Shown piece by piece: positions 1-6,517 of a stretch of DNA of 48,914 nt. A program made the translations under genes and the position numbers. Each line of letters begins with the position of its first letter. The first letter of the stretch is position 1. The notes under the pieces are model-generated. The model was not told the origin of the DNA. It saw only the letters and a program-made list of their open reading frames with translations, and searched no databases. The stretch spans positions 1 to 48,914 of IMG/VR virus record IMGVR_UViG_3300028178_000004, one strand, 5' to 3'. This DNA comes from a virus.

Positions 1-1
1 T

Positions 2-268
2 AAGTCAATACTGGACAAAATTGTCCCAAAAACCAAGGTTCGTGTCATTTTTAAGGATTTTGACTCATATTCGAAGGTTATTAACAGTTTATCAACATAT
101 AAAGAGAAGTTTAGTTTGTTTGTGGAGAAGAAGGATTTTATCATTTCAGATACTACGCTTATTACTGCTAAAAATGAAATGAGCATAAGGGAATCTTTAA
201 TTAAATATTTAGAAGAAAATAAAGTACCTGAAGATATTAAGAAAATATTATTGGAGGAAATACGATGA
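2..268 (+). CDS. 3' end of a CDS, possibly SbcD/gp47-like nuclease subunit (partial)
   Basis: An open frame runs from the window edge and stops at TGA 266-268, overlapping the next ATG as ATGA. About 88 residues are visible, rich in Lys, Glu and Ile, with a helical C-terminus. No catalytic motif lies in the visible part. Two genes downstream sits an SbcC/Rad50-like ATPase, and in many phages (T4 gp47/gp46) the Mre11-like nuclease gene precedes its ATPase partner, so an SbcD-type C-terminus is a reasonable inference from position only. It could equally be an unrelated replication protein. Confidence 0.55.
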   Translation, partial: KSILDKIVPKTKVRVIFKDFDSYSKVINSLSTYKEKFSLFVEKKDFIISDTTLITAKNEMSIRESLIKYLEENKVPEDIKKILLEEIR

Positions 269-534
269 GTAAGAAAAATAAATCTACATTAAAATCAAAT
301 TGCTGTAATGCAATTGTAAAGATTGAAGAAGGAACTGATTTTGGAAAAGGAAAAGACTTTGAAGGAACGTATTATTATTCATGCACTGAGTGTAAACAAC
401 CGTGTGATGTTCATGCAGATGAACGAAAAGTCTGGGCAATAAATCCTAAGACTAGAGTCGTTCCTAATAAAAAGAAAGATTCTAAATTTTCTGCAAAAGA
501 ACTAAAGAAAATTCATCAAGAGGAGGATTTTTAA
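265..534 (+). CDS. small Cys-rich protein, probable zinc ribbon
   Basis: The protein has 89 residues. A CC pair near residue 13 and a CxxCxxxC cluster near residues 40-47 look like a treble-clef or zinc-ribbon site, and the C-terminus is Lys-rich. The start ATG overlaps the previous stop as ATGA, and GGAGGAAAT lies just upstream. Small proteins of this sort are common in replication and recombination neighbourhoods of phages, but I do not recognise a specific family. A nucleic-acid or protein-binding adaptor role is inference. Confidence 0.7.
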   Translation: MSKKNKSTLKSNCCNAIVKIEEGTDFGKGKDFEGTYYYSCTECKQPCDVHADERKVWAINPKTRVVPNKKKDSKFSAKELKKIHQEEDF

Positions 535-535
535 A

Positions 536-730
536 TTGCCACGAAAGGGAAAAAGTAAATATAAGAAAGACGACCCAAAAGAGGTTAAAATAGAACACTG
601 CAAAGTTTTTGATGTAGTTACTGCAATAGCCGGGTGCATCCATGATGGGTGGATGACTGTAGATGAATGGGAACAGATTTATTTAGGAGTAAAAGAGCGA
701 GTAAATTATGTTAGAAAAACTAAGTCTTAA
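536..730 (+). CDS. small hypothetical protein, TTG start
   Basis: The protein has 64 residues and starts at TTG 536, one base after the preceding stop, with AGGAGGA at 521-527 as a well placed ribosome binding site. No ATG in frame gives a better start. The N-terminus is very basic (MPRKGKSKYKKDDPK) and the rest is amphipathic with Trp-Met-Thr-Val-Asp-Glu-Trp. The 3' end overlaps the SbcC-like gene by 23 bases, which suggests coupled translation. The family is not recognised. Confidence 0.65.
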   Translation: MPRKGKSKYKKDDPKEVKIEHCKVFDVVTAIAGCIHDGWMTVDEWEQIYLGVKERVNYVRKTKS

Positions 731-2168
731 AAATTTCGAGTTATTTAAATTTACGGAAGTAACATTGAATAAGATTAATGTTATTTCTGGTGTTAATTTA
801 GATGATACTCAGTCATCTTCTAATGGTTCTGGAAAGACTACATTAGTAAAGAACGCTATTACTTTCTGCCTTTATGGTGATGTTTCAGGGATTAATTTAA
901 AAGATTTAGTTAGAATTGGCACTAAAGAGACCGAGGTTACAATTGTAATCAAAAAAGGTTACGACACGTTTGTAATCACTAGGAGTATACCTAGCGATTT
1001 AACTATTTTTCTTAATGGAAGTATTGTAGAAGGAAATACGGTTACCATCAAACAACAGTTTATAGATGAACAATTCGGAAATTACGATTTCTTTAAAAAA
1101 TTTAGAATGATTGATTCAAAAGGGATTAACTTATTAGATTTAGGAATTACTTCTCTTAGAAAAGAGTTAATGAACTTTGTAGATGACTTATTTACCGGAA
1201 TAAGAAAGAATCTATTACTTAAAAAATCAGAAAGAGAAACGTATAATGTAGATAAAAGATATTATAAATTTTATTTGTCAGAACGTAGAGTACAGATTCT
1301 TAATGCGGGATTAGATGATATAAAGAAAAACTATAGCGAGTTTGAGAAAGACGGGGAACTTCAAAATGGTATCGCCAATAAATTAAAATCAGAAATACAG
1401 ACCCGAGAACGTTTAATTAATAATCGAAGATACGAGATGCAAGAAGCCCAGAAGAGTGGGATTTGCCCTATTTTGAAGACAAAATGTACTCAGATAACTA
1501 AACAAATTACGCCTAGTCAAGAATTAGCAATAAATAATGAAATTGCTATTTGGAATAAAGAGATTGCCGAATTAAAATTGCAGTTAGACAATGAACTAAA
1601 TGCACTGGAGTATTATAGTGAAACACTAAGTAAACTGCAGGGCGAAGAACAGAAGGCAAGAGAATGTTTACTAAAATTAAAAGAAGCGTTTAAATTTAAG
1701 GATTACAAGTATACTGCTAAAGACGTATTAATGTATAGTGAATCAGTAAAGTTATTAGACTCATTTGCAGGATATTTTATTAATCAATGGCTTAAACAAT
1801 TGGCGGTAATTATCAATAACTTATTAAAAGAAGTAAACATGCAAGTAGAATTTAACGCAGAGAAAGATTTTATTAAAATTAAGAACGGTGAGAATGAATT
1901 AAAATACGAACAACTTTCTTCCGGTCAGAAATGTTTTTTAAGTAGTGTCTTTAAACTGGCTATATTACTCCACAAAGGCGAAAATGAAGGTATTATAATC
2001 GCAGATGAAGGTTTAGGTAACATGGATGCGGTTAATTTTCTTAAATTTATAGAGATTTGTAAGACATTACCATTTCAATATTTTATAATCTACCAGAATC
2101 TACCTGAGATTGAAGATGTAAATAAGATTGACATTATAAGACAAAACGGGGAAAGTAAAATTAAATGA
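708..2168 (+). CDS. SbcC/Rad50-like recombination ATPase (T4 gp46 type)
   Basis: The 486-residue protein has an N-terminal ATP-binding half with a Walker A site NGSGKTT (residues 39-45). A long charged coiled-coil middle follows, then a C-terminal half with an ABC signature LSSGQ near 403 and a Walker B IIIADEG near 429. In the middle, near residue 252, the motif CPILKTKC stands where Rad50 proteins carry the CxxC zinc hook, but here the cysteines are separated by six residues. The protein is short compared with cellular SbcC, as expected for phage gp46 versions. It should form a nuclease-ATPase complex that processes DNA ends during recombination-dependent replication. Its partner is probably the gene cut off at the window start. 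Confidence 0.87.
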   Translation: MLEKLSLKNFELFKFTEVTLNKINVISGVNLDDTQSSSNGSGKTTLVKNAITFCLYGDVSGINLKDLVRIGTKETEVTIVIKKGYDTFVITRSIPSDLTIFLNGSIVEGNTVTIKQQFIDEQFGNYDFFKKFRMIDSKGINLLDLGITSLRKELMNFVDDLFTGIRKNLLLKKSERETYNVDKRYYKFYLSERRVQILNAGLDDIKKNYSEFEKDGELQNGIANKLKSEIQTRERLINNRRYEMQEAQKSGICPILKTKCTQITKQITPSQELAINNEIAIWNKEIAELKLQLDNELNALEYYSETLSKLQGEEQKARECLLKLKEAFKFKDYKYTAKDVLMYSESVKLLDSFAGYFINQWLKQLAVIINNLLKEVNMQVEFNAEKDFIKIKNGENELKYEQLSSGQKCFLSSVFKLAILLHKGENEGIIIADEGLGNMDAVNFLKFIEICKTLPFQYFIIYQNLPEIEDVNKIDIIRQNGESKIK

Positions 2169-2605
2169 TTAAAATAGTAATATACCTATTATTTCTAGCA
2201 GCCTTGCATGCAAAACTTGAACTCATGATTGAGGGAAAGAAGGCAGGGTGGGCATTAAAATTACCATGCTGGAGAGTAGACAATAAATTTACACAGTTAA
2301 TTTTAGGTAAAGAAATTACGGGATACCATTTTTGGATGTTGATTATGTATATAGTCATATTTCATAGTCCTTATTTATTTATTCCTATAACGCTAAAACA
2401 CGAATTATTAATAATGGGATTTTTTAGTTGGTATTGGATTGCGGAAGATTGGTTTTGGTTTCTAGAAAATAATTTATACGGATTTAAAAATTTTAAACCT
2501 GGAAGGATATTTTGGCATAAACGCTGGATTTGGTTTTTACCAGTTTCGTATGTTTGGGGAATAATTATAGGAACAATATTACTGATTATCGGGAGGGCAT
2601 TATAA
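2165..2605 (+). CDS. hypothetical membrane protein
   Basis: This 146-residue protein starts at an ATG overlapping the SbcC-like stop as ATGA. It has about four hydrophobic segments (near residues 1-15, 57-75, 79-98 and 122-142) and many aromatic residues, including the cluster FFSWYWIAEDWFWFLENN. It lies between a recombination ATPase and peptide deformylase, but no family is recognised. The aromatic-rich membrane region and the lack of a signal peptide cleavage site suggest a polytopic inner-membrane protein of unknown role. Confidence 0.7.
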   Translation: MIKIVIYLLFLAALHAKLELMIEGKKAGWALKLPCWRVDNKFTQLILGKEITGYHFWMLIMYIVIFHSPYLFIPITLKHELLIMGFFSWYWIAEDWFWFLENNLYGFKNFKPGRIFWHKRWIWFLPVSYVWGIIIGTILLIIGRAL

Positions 2606-3228
2606 TGAATAAATTAGAATACGAAAAATATATTTCTGATAATAAAATAAAAATGGAAAAAGGTTATCTTACTCGTAGTGAACGAGAAGCACTAAAAAAG
2701 ATGATAGACAATCCTAAAGATTATATCAAGGAAGATGCACCGGTTATTGTAAAAAAGAATCTTCCCTTAGTTACAGAAAGAAGTATCTTAAAACTGCCAT
2801 GTGAGAAAATAACAATTGAAGATGATGTAAAAGGAATCATTCAAGCATTAAAAGATACACTAAAATGGCAACCGAATGCGATTGGTTTATCTGCTCCTCA
2901 AATCGGTATTAAGAAATGTGTGTGTTTTATTAGCATTCCATCAATAAATAAAGAGAAGAATTTAATTGAGTATCACGAAAAGGTTTTAATTAATCCTCAA
3001 ATCATAGAAGTATCCAATCCTATTCGAGTAAACAGAGAAGGATGTTGCTCCTTCCCAGGAATAACCGTAGATACAAAAAGAAACATTTACATAACAATTG
3101 AGTATTTAAATGAAGATTTAAAACCCCAAGTAGCATCTATACAAGATTTGGAAGCCTTTTGTGTAGCACACGAAATAGACCACCTCAACGGAATAACTAT
3201 TTTCGATAGAAAATGGAGAAGTAAATAG
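2605..3228 (+). CDS. def: peptide deformylase
   Basis: The 207-residue protein starts at ATG 2605, which overlaps the previous stop (TAATG) and follows GGGAGGG; an upstream in-frame ATG at 2530 would give an implausible extension. All three deformylase motifs are present: GLSAPQ (94-99), EGCCS (145-149, usual form EGCLS) and HEIDH (189-193). Cys147 with His189 and His193 should hold the metal, and Glu190 should be catalytic. The enzyme removes formyl from the initiator Met of new proteins. About 45 N-terminal residues precede the usual domain start. Phage deformylases are known, mostly in marine and some enteric phages. The M17 aminopeptidase 1.4 kb downstream makes an N-terminal processing theme likely. 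Confidence 0.93.
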   Translation: MNKLEYEKYISDNKIKMEKGYLTRSEREALKKMIDNPKDYIKEDAPVIVKKNLPLVTERSILKLPCEKITIEDDVKGIIQALKDTLKWQPNAIGLSAPQIGIKKCVCFISIPSINKEKNLIEYHEKVLINPQIIEVSNPIRVNREGCCSFPGITVDTKRNIYITIEYLNEDLKPQVASIQDLEAFCVAHEIDHLNGITIFDRKWRSK

Positions 3229-3773
3229 TGATTAAATATTGTAAACAATGCAACAAAAAATTTAAGACACCGGCTTCAAAAGTAAAATTTTGTAGTAGAA
3301 AATGTTACCGTAAATGGATTGCAATCCCCGAAAACAGTGCTACTTTTAAAAAGGGAAAACCCAGATGTACCGTATGCAGTAAACAACTTACGAATTATAA
3401 ATCTAAATTATGTTGGAATCATTATAGACAGATAGTGGGTAAATTTAATAAGGGAAAATTACGTTCTGAAATTTTTAGAAAACATATGAGTTTAGTGCAG
3501 GGAGGAACAGGAATTCCTTATTCCGATTGCTTGCATCCAAAAGAATTTTATTACGTCAGAGAAACGATAAGAAGCAGAGATAATCATAAATGCCAAGTAT
3601 GCCATAAACGTCAATACAAAGAAAAATTATCAGTCCATCATATTGATTATGATAAATCTAATAATGAACCTAAGAATTTAATATCCTTATGTAGAAATTG
3701 TCATAGGGAAACGTTACATAATCGTGATTACTGGTATGCATTTTTTACTTATATTATGGAGAACGAAGAATGA
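3228..3773 (+). CDS. HNH homing endonuclease with zinc fingers
   Basis: The 181-residue protein starts at GTG 3228, overlapping the deformylase stop by one base. The N-terminus has two CxxC pairs (CKQC, CSRKC) and a second ribbon CTVC. The C-terminal third is a classical HNH nuclease: CQVCH, then VHHIDYDK, then NLISLCRNCH. It is a free-standing nuclease gene between deformylase and the M50 protease, and is probably a mobile homing gene rather than a phage function. Its nuclease end closely resembles those at 28640-29257 and 30426-31103. Confidence 0.9.
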   Translation: MIKYCKQCNKKFKTPASKVKFCSRKCYRKWIAIPENSATFKKGKPRCTVCSKQLTNYKSKLCWNHYRQIVGKFNKGKLRSEIFRKHMSLVQGGTGIPYSDCLHPKEFYYVRETIRSRDNHKCQVCHKRQYKEKLSVHHIDYDKSNNEPKNLISLCRNCHRETLHNRDYWYAFFTYIMENEE

Positions 3774-4345
3774 TTATTCAATTTCTAACATCTTTATATA
3801 TTTGTGTGATTGTACATGAATTTGGACACTTAATCGCTGCAAAGTTATGTAGATGTGGAGTTCCTACGTATGCAGTAGGTTTTGGTAAAATACTGTTTCA
3901 GAAAAAAATAGGAAAAACTAATTATCAATTTCGGTTACTTCCATTAGGAGGATTTTGTGAATTGGAAGATGAATTAACTGAAAGTAACAATTCTACAGCT
4001 TTTACTAATTTAAGATACATTAAAAAATTATTTATTTCAGCAGCAGGATGTGCTGTGAATATAATTTCAGGGTTAATTGTCGGGTTGATTGGATTAAAAA
4101 CGTTAAATCAAAATTTATTTTACTTTGGAACAATAAGTGTATCATTAGGTATAATGAATCTAATACCAATTATACCTTGTTTGGATGGTGGGTATATCGC
4201 ATTCTTCCCTTTATGTATGAAAATCTGGGGGAAAGAAAAAGGAACATTAATATTTGCAAAGATGGTTAAAATAAGTTTTAAAATAGTTATGTGGTTAAAT
4301 TATCTATGTATTCCGTGGCTTATTATGAACTGGAGAAAACTATGA
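3770..4345 (+). CDS. M50-family (site-2 protease-like) membrane metalloprotease
   Basis: The 191-residue protein has the zinc motif HEFGH at residues 16-20 inside the first hydrophobic segment. A central membrane segment carries AAGCAVNIISG (the family AGP..N region), and NLIPIIPCLDGG at 130-141 is the third conserved region that supplies the Asp zinc ligand. No PDZ domain is present, so this is a minimal S2P core. Such enzymes cleave membrane-spanning substrates such as anti-sigma factors. The start overlaps the HNH stop by four bases. A phage-borne intramembrane protease is rare, and its target is unknown. Confidence 0.85.
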   Translation: MIIQFLTSLYICVIVHEFGHLIAAKLCRCGVPTYAVGFGKILFQKKIGKTNYQFRLLPLGGFCELEDELTESNNSTAFTNLRYIKKLFISAAGCAVNIISGLIVGLIGLKTLNQNLFYFGTISVSLGIMNLIPIIPCLDGGYIAFFPLCMKIWGKEKGTLIFAKMVKISFKIVMWLNYLCIPWLIMNWRKL

Positions 4346-4578
4346 TAATGATAATCTTACTTCATTTTTTAGAGAGATTGCCCTACAGAACTAGATTCGG
4401 ACTTAATCTAGCAGATGTCCTAAAGGTATGGTATTACCGTAATTATGGAGAAAAGAGACACCCGGAGAGGTGTATTTGCGGTGGGGTAGTTACTACAGCT
4501 TCATGGCAACTTCACGAAGATGACGTATCTTGGGAAACTGCATGCCGGGCATGCGATTTTGTATATGATGAAGATTAA
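4342..4578 (+). CDS. small zinc-ribbon protein with hydrophobic N-terminus
   Basis: I choose ATG 4342, which overlaps the protease stop (ATGA) and lies behind TGGAGA, over a longer in-frame option at 4291. The product has 78 residues: a short hydrophobic start (MIMIILLHFL), an Arg-rich middle, then CICGG and, about 30 residues later, CRAC, which together form a plausible zinc ribbon. It is the last gene before a promoter-like region, so it probably closes this transcription unit. The function is unknown. Confidence 0.6.
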   Translation: MIMIILLHFLERLPYRTRFGLNLADVLKVWYYRNYGEKRHPERCICGGVVTTASWQLHEDDVSWETACRACDFVYDED

Positions 4579-4616
4579 AAATAATTATGATTTTAATGAA
4601 AATTGCGGAGAAAATA

Positions 4617-4625
4617 TGGTATACT
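4617..4625 (+). promoter_or_regulatory. extended -10 promoter candidate
   Basis: The gap 4579-4667 contains TGGTATACT, an extended -10 element (TG-N-TATACT), about 43 bases before the ATG of the M17 gene. No good -35 hexamer is seen at 17 bases (TGAAAA at best), which is compatible with extended -10 promoters. AAGGAGGAGAG follows as the ribosome binding site. This is one of the few non-coding gaps in the rightward arm. Confidence 0.45.
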
Positions 4626-4667
4626 TTAGTATGAAGGTTAAATTTCGGTTAAAGATAAGGAGGAGAG

Positions 4668-5570
4668 ATGGATAATTTAAACAAGGTGATTAGCACCACT
4701 CGCAAGCTAATCGACCTACCCTACAATAGATTCAACCTAGAAAACTGCTTTGCTGTACTTCACAGTCATGAGTTAAATCCTGTTACAATTGACACCGCTA
4801 AAAATCTGCCTATTAAACTAATGTCTGGGGATAATTTTTATGCCCGGATAATTACGTCGAACTATAAACTCCCAACTCCAAAAACTAAGAATATTTATAT
4901 TATTGGCAAGGGAATTCTATTTGACAGTGGTGGACTAGATGTTAAACCAGCAGGTCATATGACCGATATGACTAATGATAAAGCCGGAATGATAATTGCA
5001 ATGAATGTTGCCAATTATCTTAAAGGTAATGTCATAGCGTATTGCCCCGTTACGACCAATTTCGTCCAAAATAGTCGTATAACTCCTGGAGACATTATTC
5101 CGATAGGTAATCATAGTGTTCGTGTTACAGATACTGATGCTGAGGGCAGACTTGTGCTCGCCGAGGCAATATCGACCCTCCCTATCACTGAGAGTGATAT
5201 AATTATCACTATTGCGACATTAACGGGTTCATGTGAATATGCTATTGGAGACCGAGCTACAGCAGTTATGTCAGATAGTGAAGATTTATTAAAGAAGTAC
5301 GCAGAAGCATCTCACGAGGCTGGTGAGCTGGCTTGGGCATTACCGTGGTTCGATTATATGCAAGATTATTATAAAAAAGAACCAATAAAAAATTATATTA
5401 AGGAATTTAAAGGGGGAACAAGCCAGGGAGGGCTTTTTATCCGTCAGTTTGTTAAGTATCCTCAAAATTTCATCCATTTAGATATCGCCAGTAGTGCCTT
5501 CGGTGCCGATGGTCGTGCGAATGGCGTTCCTATCAAATCGTTAATTAATTTTATAAGGAGGCTCAAATGA
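4668..5570 (+). CDS. M17 leucyl aminopeptidase, catalytic domain only
   Basis: The 300-residue protein matches the C-terminal catalytic half of PepA/LAP (full enzymes are near 500 residues). Metal ligands are Lys81 (GKG), Asp86 (FDSGG), Asp104 (NDKAG), and Asp157 and Glu159 in DTDAEGRL; catalytic Lys93 and Arg161 are also kept. Their spacing follows E. coli PepA (270/275/282/293/352/354/356) except for one loop six residues shorter. The usual NTDAEGR signature reads DTDAEGR. The regulatory and DNA-binding N-terminal domain of PepA is absent. The predicted role is removal of N-terminal residues from peptides with two divalent metals. It has its own promoter candidate and a strong Shine-Dalgarno, and its 5' part looks less A+T-rich than its neighbours. 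Confidence 0.9.
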   Translation: MDNLNKVISTTRKLIDLPYNRFNLENCFAVLHSHELNPVTIDTAKNLPIKLMSGDNFYARIITSNYKLPTPKTKNIYIIGKGILFDSGGLDVKPAGHMTDMTNDKAGMIIAMNVANYLKGNVIAYCPVTTNFVQNSRITPGDIIPIGNHSVRVTDTDAEGRLVLAEAISTLPITESDIIITIATLTGSCEYAIGDRATAVMSDSEDLLKKYAEASHEAGELAWALPWFDYMQDYYKKEPIKNYIKEFKGGTSQGGLFIRQFVKYPQNFIHLDIASSAFGADGRANGVPIKSLINFIRRLK

Positions 5571-5701
5571 CGACCAAGAAGCGTAAGATATCTATTCATA
5601 ATTGCGATAAACGAGAAAAAGAGTCTTTGCATATTACTGATACAAATTATCGTTACTGTCCTTATTGTGGTAAGGGGTTAATCTGGAAGGAAATCAAATG
5701 A
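5567..5701 (+). CDS. tiny zinc-ribbon protein (44 aa)
   Basis: It starts at an ATG overlapping the M17 stop (ATGA), with AAGGAGG eight bases upstream. The 44-residue product is basic and ends with the knuckle CPYCGKGLIW, while HNC near residue 13 may supply another ligand. It begins with MTTKKRK, like the following gene, whose start MTKKRN suggests either a duplication or reuse of the same initiation region. The function is unknown. Confidence 0.6.
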   Translation: MTTKKRKISIHNCDKREKESLHITDTNYRYCPYCGKGLIWKEIK

Positions 5702-5871
5702 CCAAGAAGCGTAATAGTTTAGTGGGGTTAATGGAATTAGGGAATGTTTCATTGTGTCCTCATTGTTATTGTATGACTTATACGATTAAATTAAAATGCG
5801 GAAAATGTAAAAAAGATAAGAACCAACTCACCACCAAGAAGAGGGGGAGAAAGAATGAAGAAGATATTTAA
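5698..5871 (+). CDS. tiny zinc-ribbon protein (57 aa)
   Basis: The 57-residue product overlaps its predecessor by four bases (ATGA) and has GGAAGG upstream. It carries CPHCYC and, about a dozen residues later, CGKCKK, a standard two-knuckle zinc ribbon, and then a Lys/Arg-rich tail. The first bases repeat the start of the preceding gene. The role is unknown; nucleic-acid binding is likely from its charge. Confidence 0.58.
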   Translation: MTKKRNSLVGLMELGNVSLCPHCYCMTYTIKLKCGKCKKDKNQLTTKKRGRKNEEDI

Positions 5872-6013
5872 GTATGCAACAGGAGAACAAATACCCGAAG
5901 GAGCAATTTATTTATCAACTATAAAGAATGGGTTGATGAATGCGGAAATATCTAATTATAAAGATTATTACTATGTATGGCACTATTTTTTAGTAGAAAT
6001 TAAGGATAAATAG
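5855..6013 (+). CDS. small hypothetical protein (52 aa)
   Basis: The start ATG 5855 lies inside the previous gene, behind GAGGGGGAGAAAG. The product of 52 residues ends in an aromatic-rich stretch (YYYVWHYFLVEIKDK). Short phage proteins with a YLST...HYFLVE pattern occur widely as uncharacterised ORFs, which supports that it is real. It ends at TAG directly before the structured RNA. Confidence 0.6.
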   Translation: MKKIFKYATGEQIPEGAIYLSTIKNGLMNAEISNYKDYYYVWHYFLVEIKDK

Positions 6014-6014
6014 A

Positions 6015-6153
6015 TGTGGGGCAGGAGCGTATCGAATACGCCGAACGATTACGGTGTTAACTTGATAAAGTCCTTAAAAGCGTAGAGCCGTATTAACCGT
6101 AAAGGAAATAAAACAAGTTTTGCAGGTTCAAATCCTGCCAAGCCCCACAACCA
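6015..6153 (+). ncRNA. cloverleaf-like structured RNA with tRNA-type T arm and CCA
   Basis: The ends pair over eight bases (TGTGGGGC 6015-6022 with GCCCCACA 6142-6149), followed by A and an encoded CCA at 6151-6153. A perfect T-arm lies at 6122-6138 (GCAGG, loop TTCAAAT, CCTGC). Other helices are GCGTAT-CGA-ATACGC (6027-6041), TTACGGT (6049-6055) with ACCGTAA (6096-6102), and TCCTT (6071-6075) with AAGGA (6102-6106), the last two sharing position 6102. AACTTG (6059-6064) could also pair with CAAGTT (6114-6119), crossing the second helix as a pseudoknot. It is not a normal tRNA: it spans about 139 bases, has no D loop with GG, no clear anticodon arm, and four extra bases (CAAG) between T stem and acceptor. 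It may be a tRNA-derived or novel RNA. Confidence 0.5.
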
Positions 6154-6174
6154 AACAAAGGATAGGAGGAAGGG

Positions 6175-6267
6175 ATGATTGCTTTAATTTTAGGAATAGG
6201 TATATTAAGTGCTGCTGTAGTGTATATATTGTTTATTTTAATTATGATTGGTGTAATTTATTATTAA
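6175..6267 (+). CDS. single-pass membrane peptide (30 aa)
   Basis: A strong ribosome binding site (AGGAGGAAGGG) precedes ATG 6175. The 30-residue product is one continuous hydrophobic helix (Ile, Leu, Val, Gly) ending in Tyr-Tyr. Its signal for translation is better than that of many neighbours, so it is probably expressed. It could be a small membrane modulator; no family can be assigned to so short a peptide. Confidence 0.5.
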   Translation: MIALILGIGILSAAVVYILFILIMIGVIYY

Positions 6268-6274
6268 GGAATTT

Positions 6275-6517
6275 ATGAGCAATCCGATTATAGAAGATTT
6301 ATATTCAAAAGCGACAACACTAGAAGACGTTAAAAAATCTGATTACTTTGATTACACCTATAACGGTTTAGACCGAATAGACAATGCTAAAGGTTATATA
6401 TTAGATAATGTAGTACCGTGTTGTAAACATTGTAACTACGCTAAACGGAACATGTCAACTGAAAAGTTTTATAATCTCATTAAATCAATCTATGAAAACA
6501 TTAAAAACAGATTCTAA
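6275..6517 (+). pseudogene. truncated HNH endonuclease (C-terminal half)
   Basis: The 80-residue frame keeps the late part of a small HNH nuclease: GLDRIDN, then GYILDNVVPCCKHCN, then AKRNMS. The N-terminal half with the first zinc knuckle and DNA-binding part is missing, and no related sequence lies just upstream. It has no clear ribosome binding site, and its end overlaps the start of the transporter gene by 26 bases. I read it as a decayed homing endonuclease, although a very small active HNH protein cannot be excluded. Confidence 0.6.

Noticed and set aside
6014-6085. A 23-codon frame starting with ATG inside the structured RNA
   Set aside because: There is no good ribosome binding site, and the sequence is better explained by paired RNA helices.
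6015-6153. Group I intron or tmRNA as explanation of the structured RNA
   Set aside because: GATAAAGTCC recalls a group I S element, but the R element and P3-P8 domains cannot fit in 139 bases. No tag peptide ending in ALAA or usual tmRNA pseudoknot series is present.
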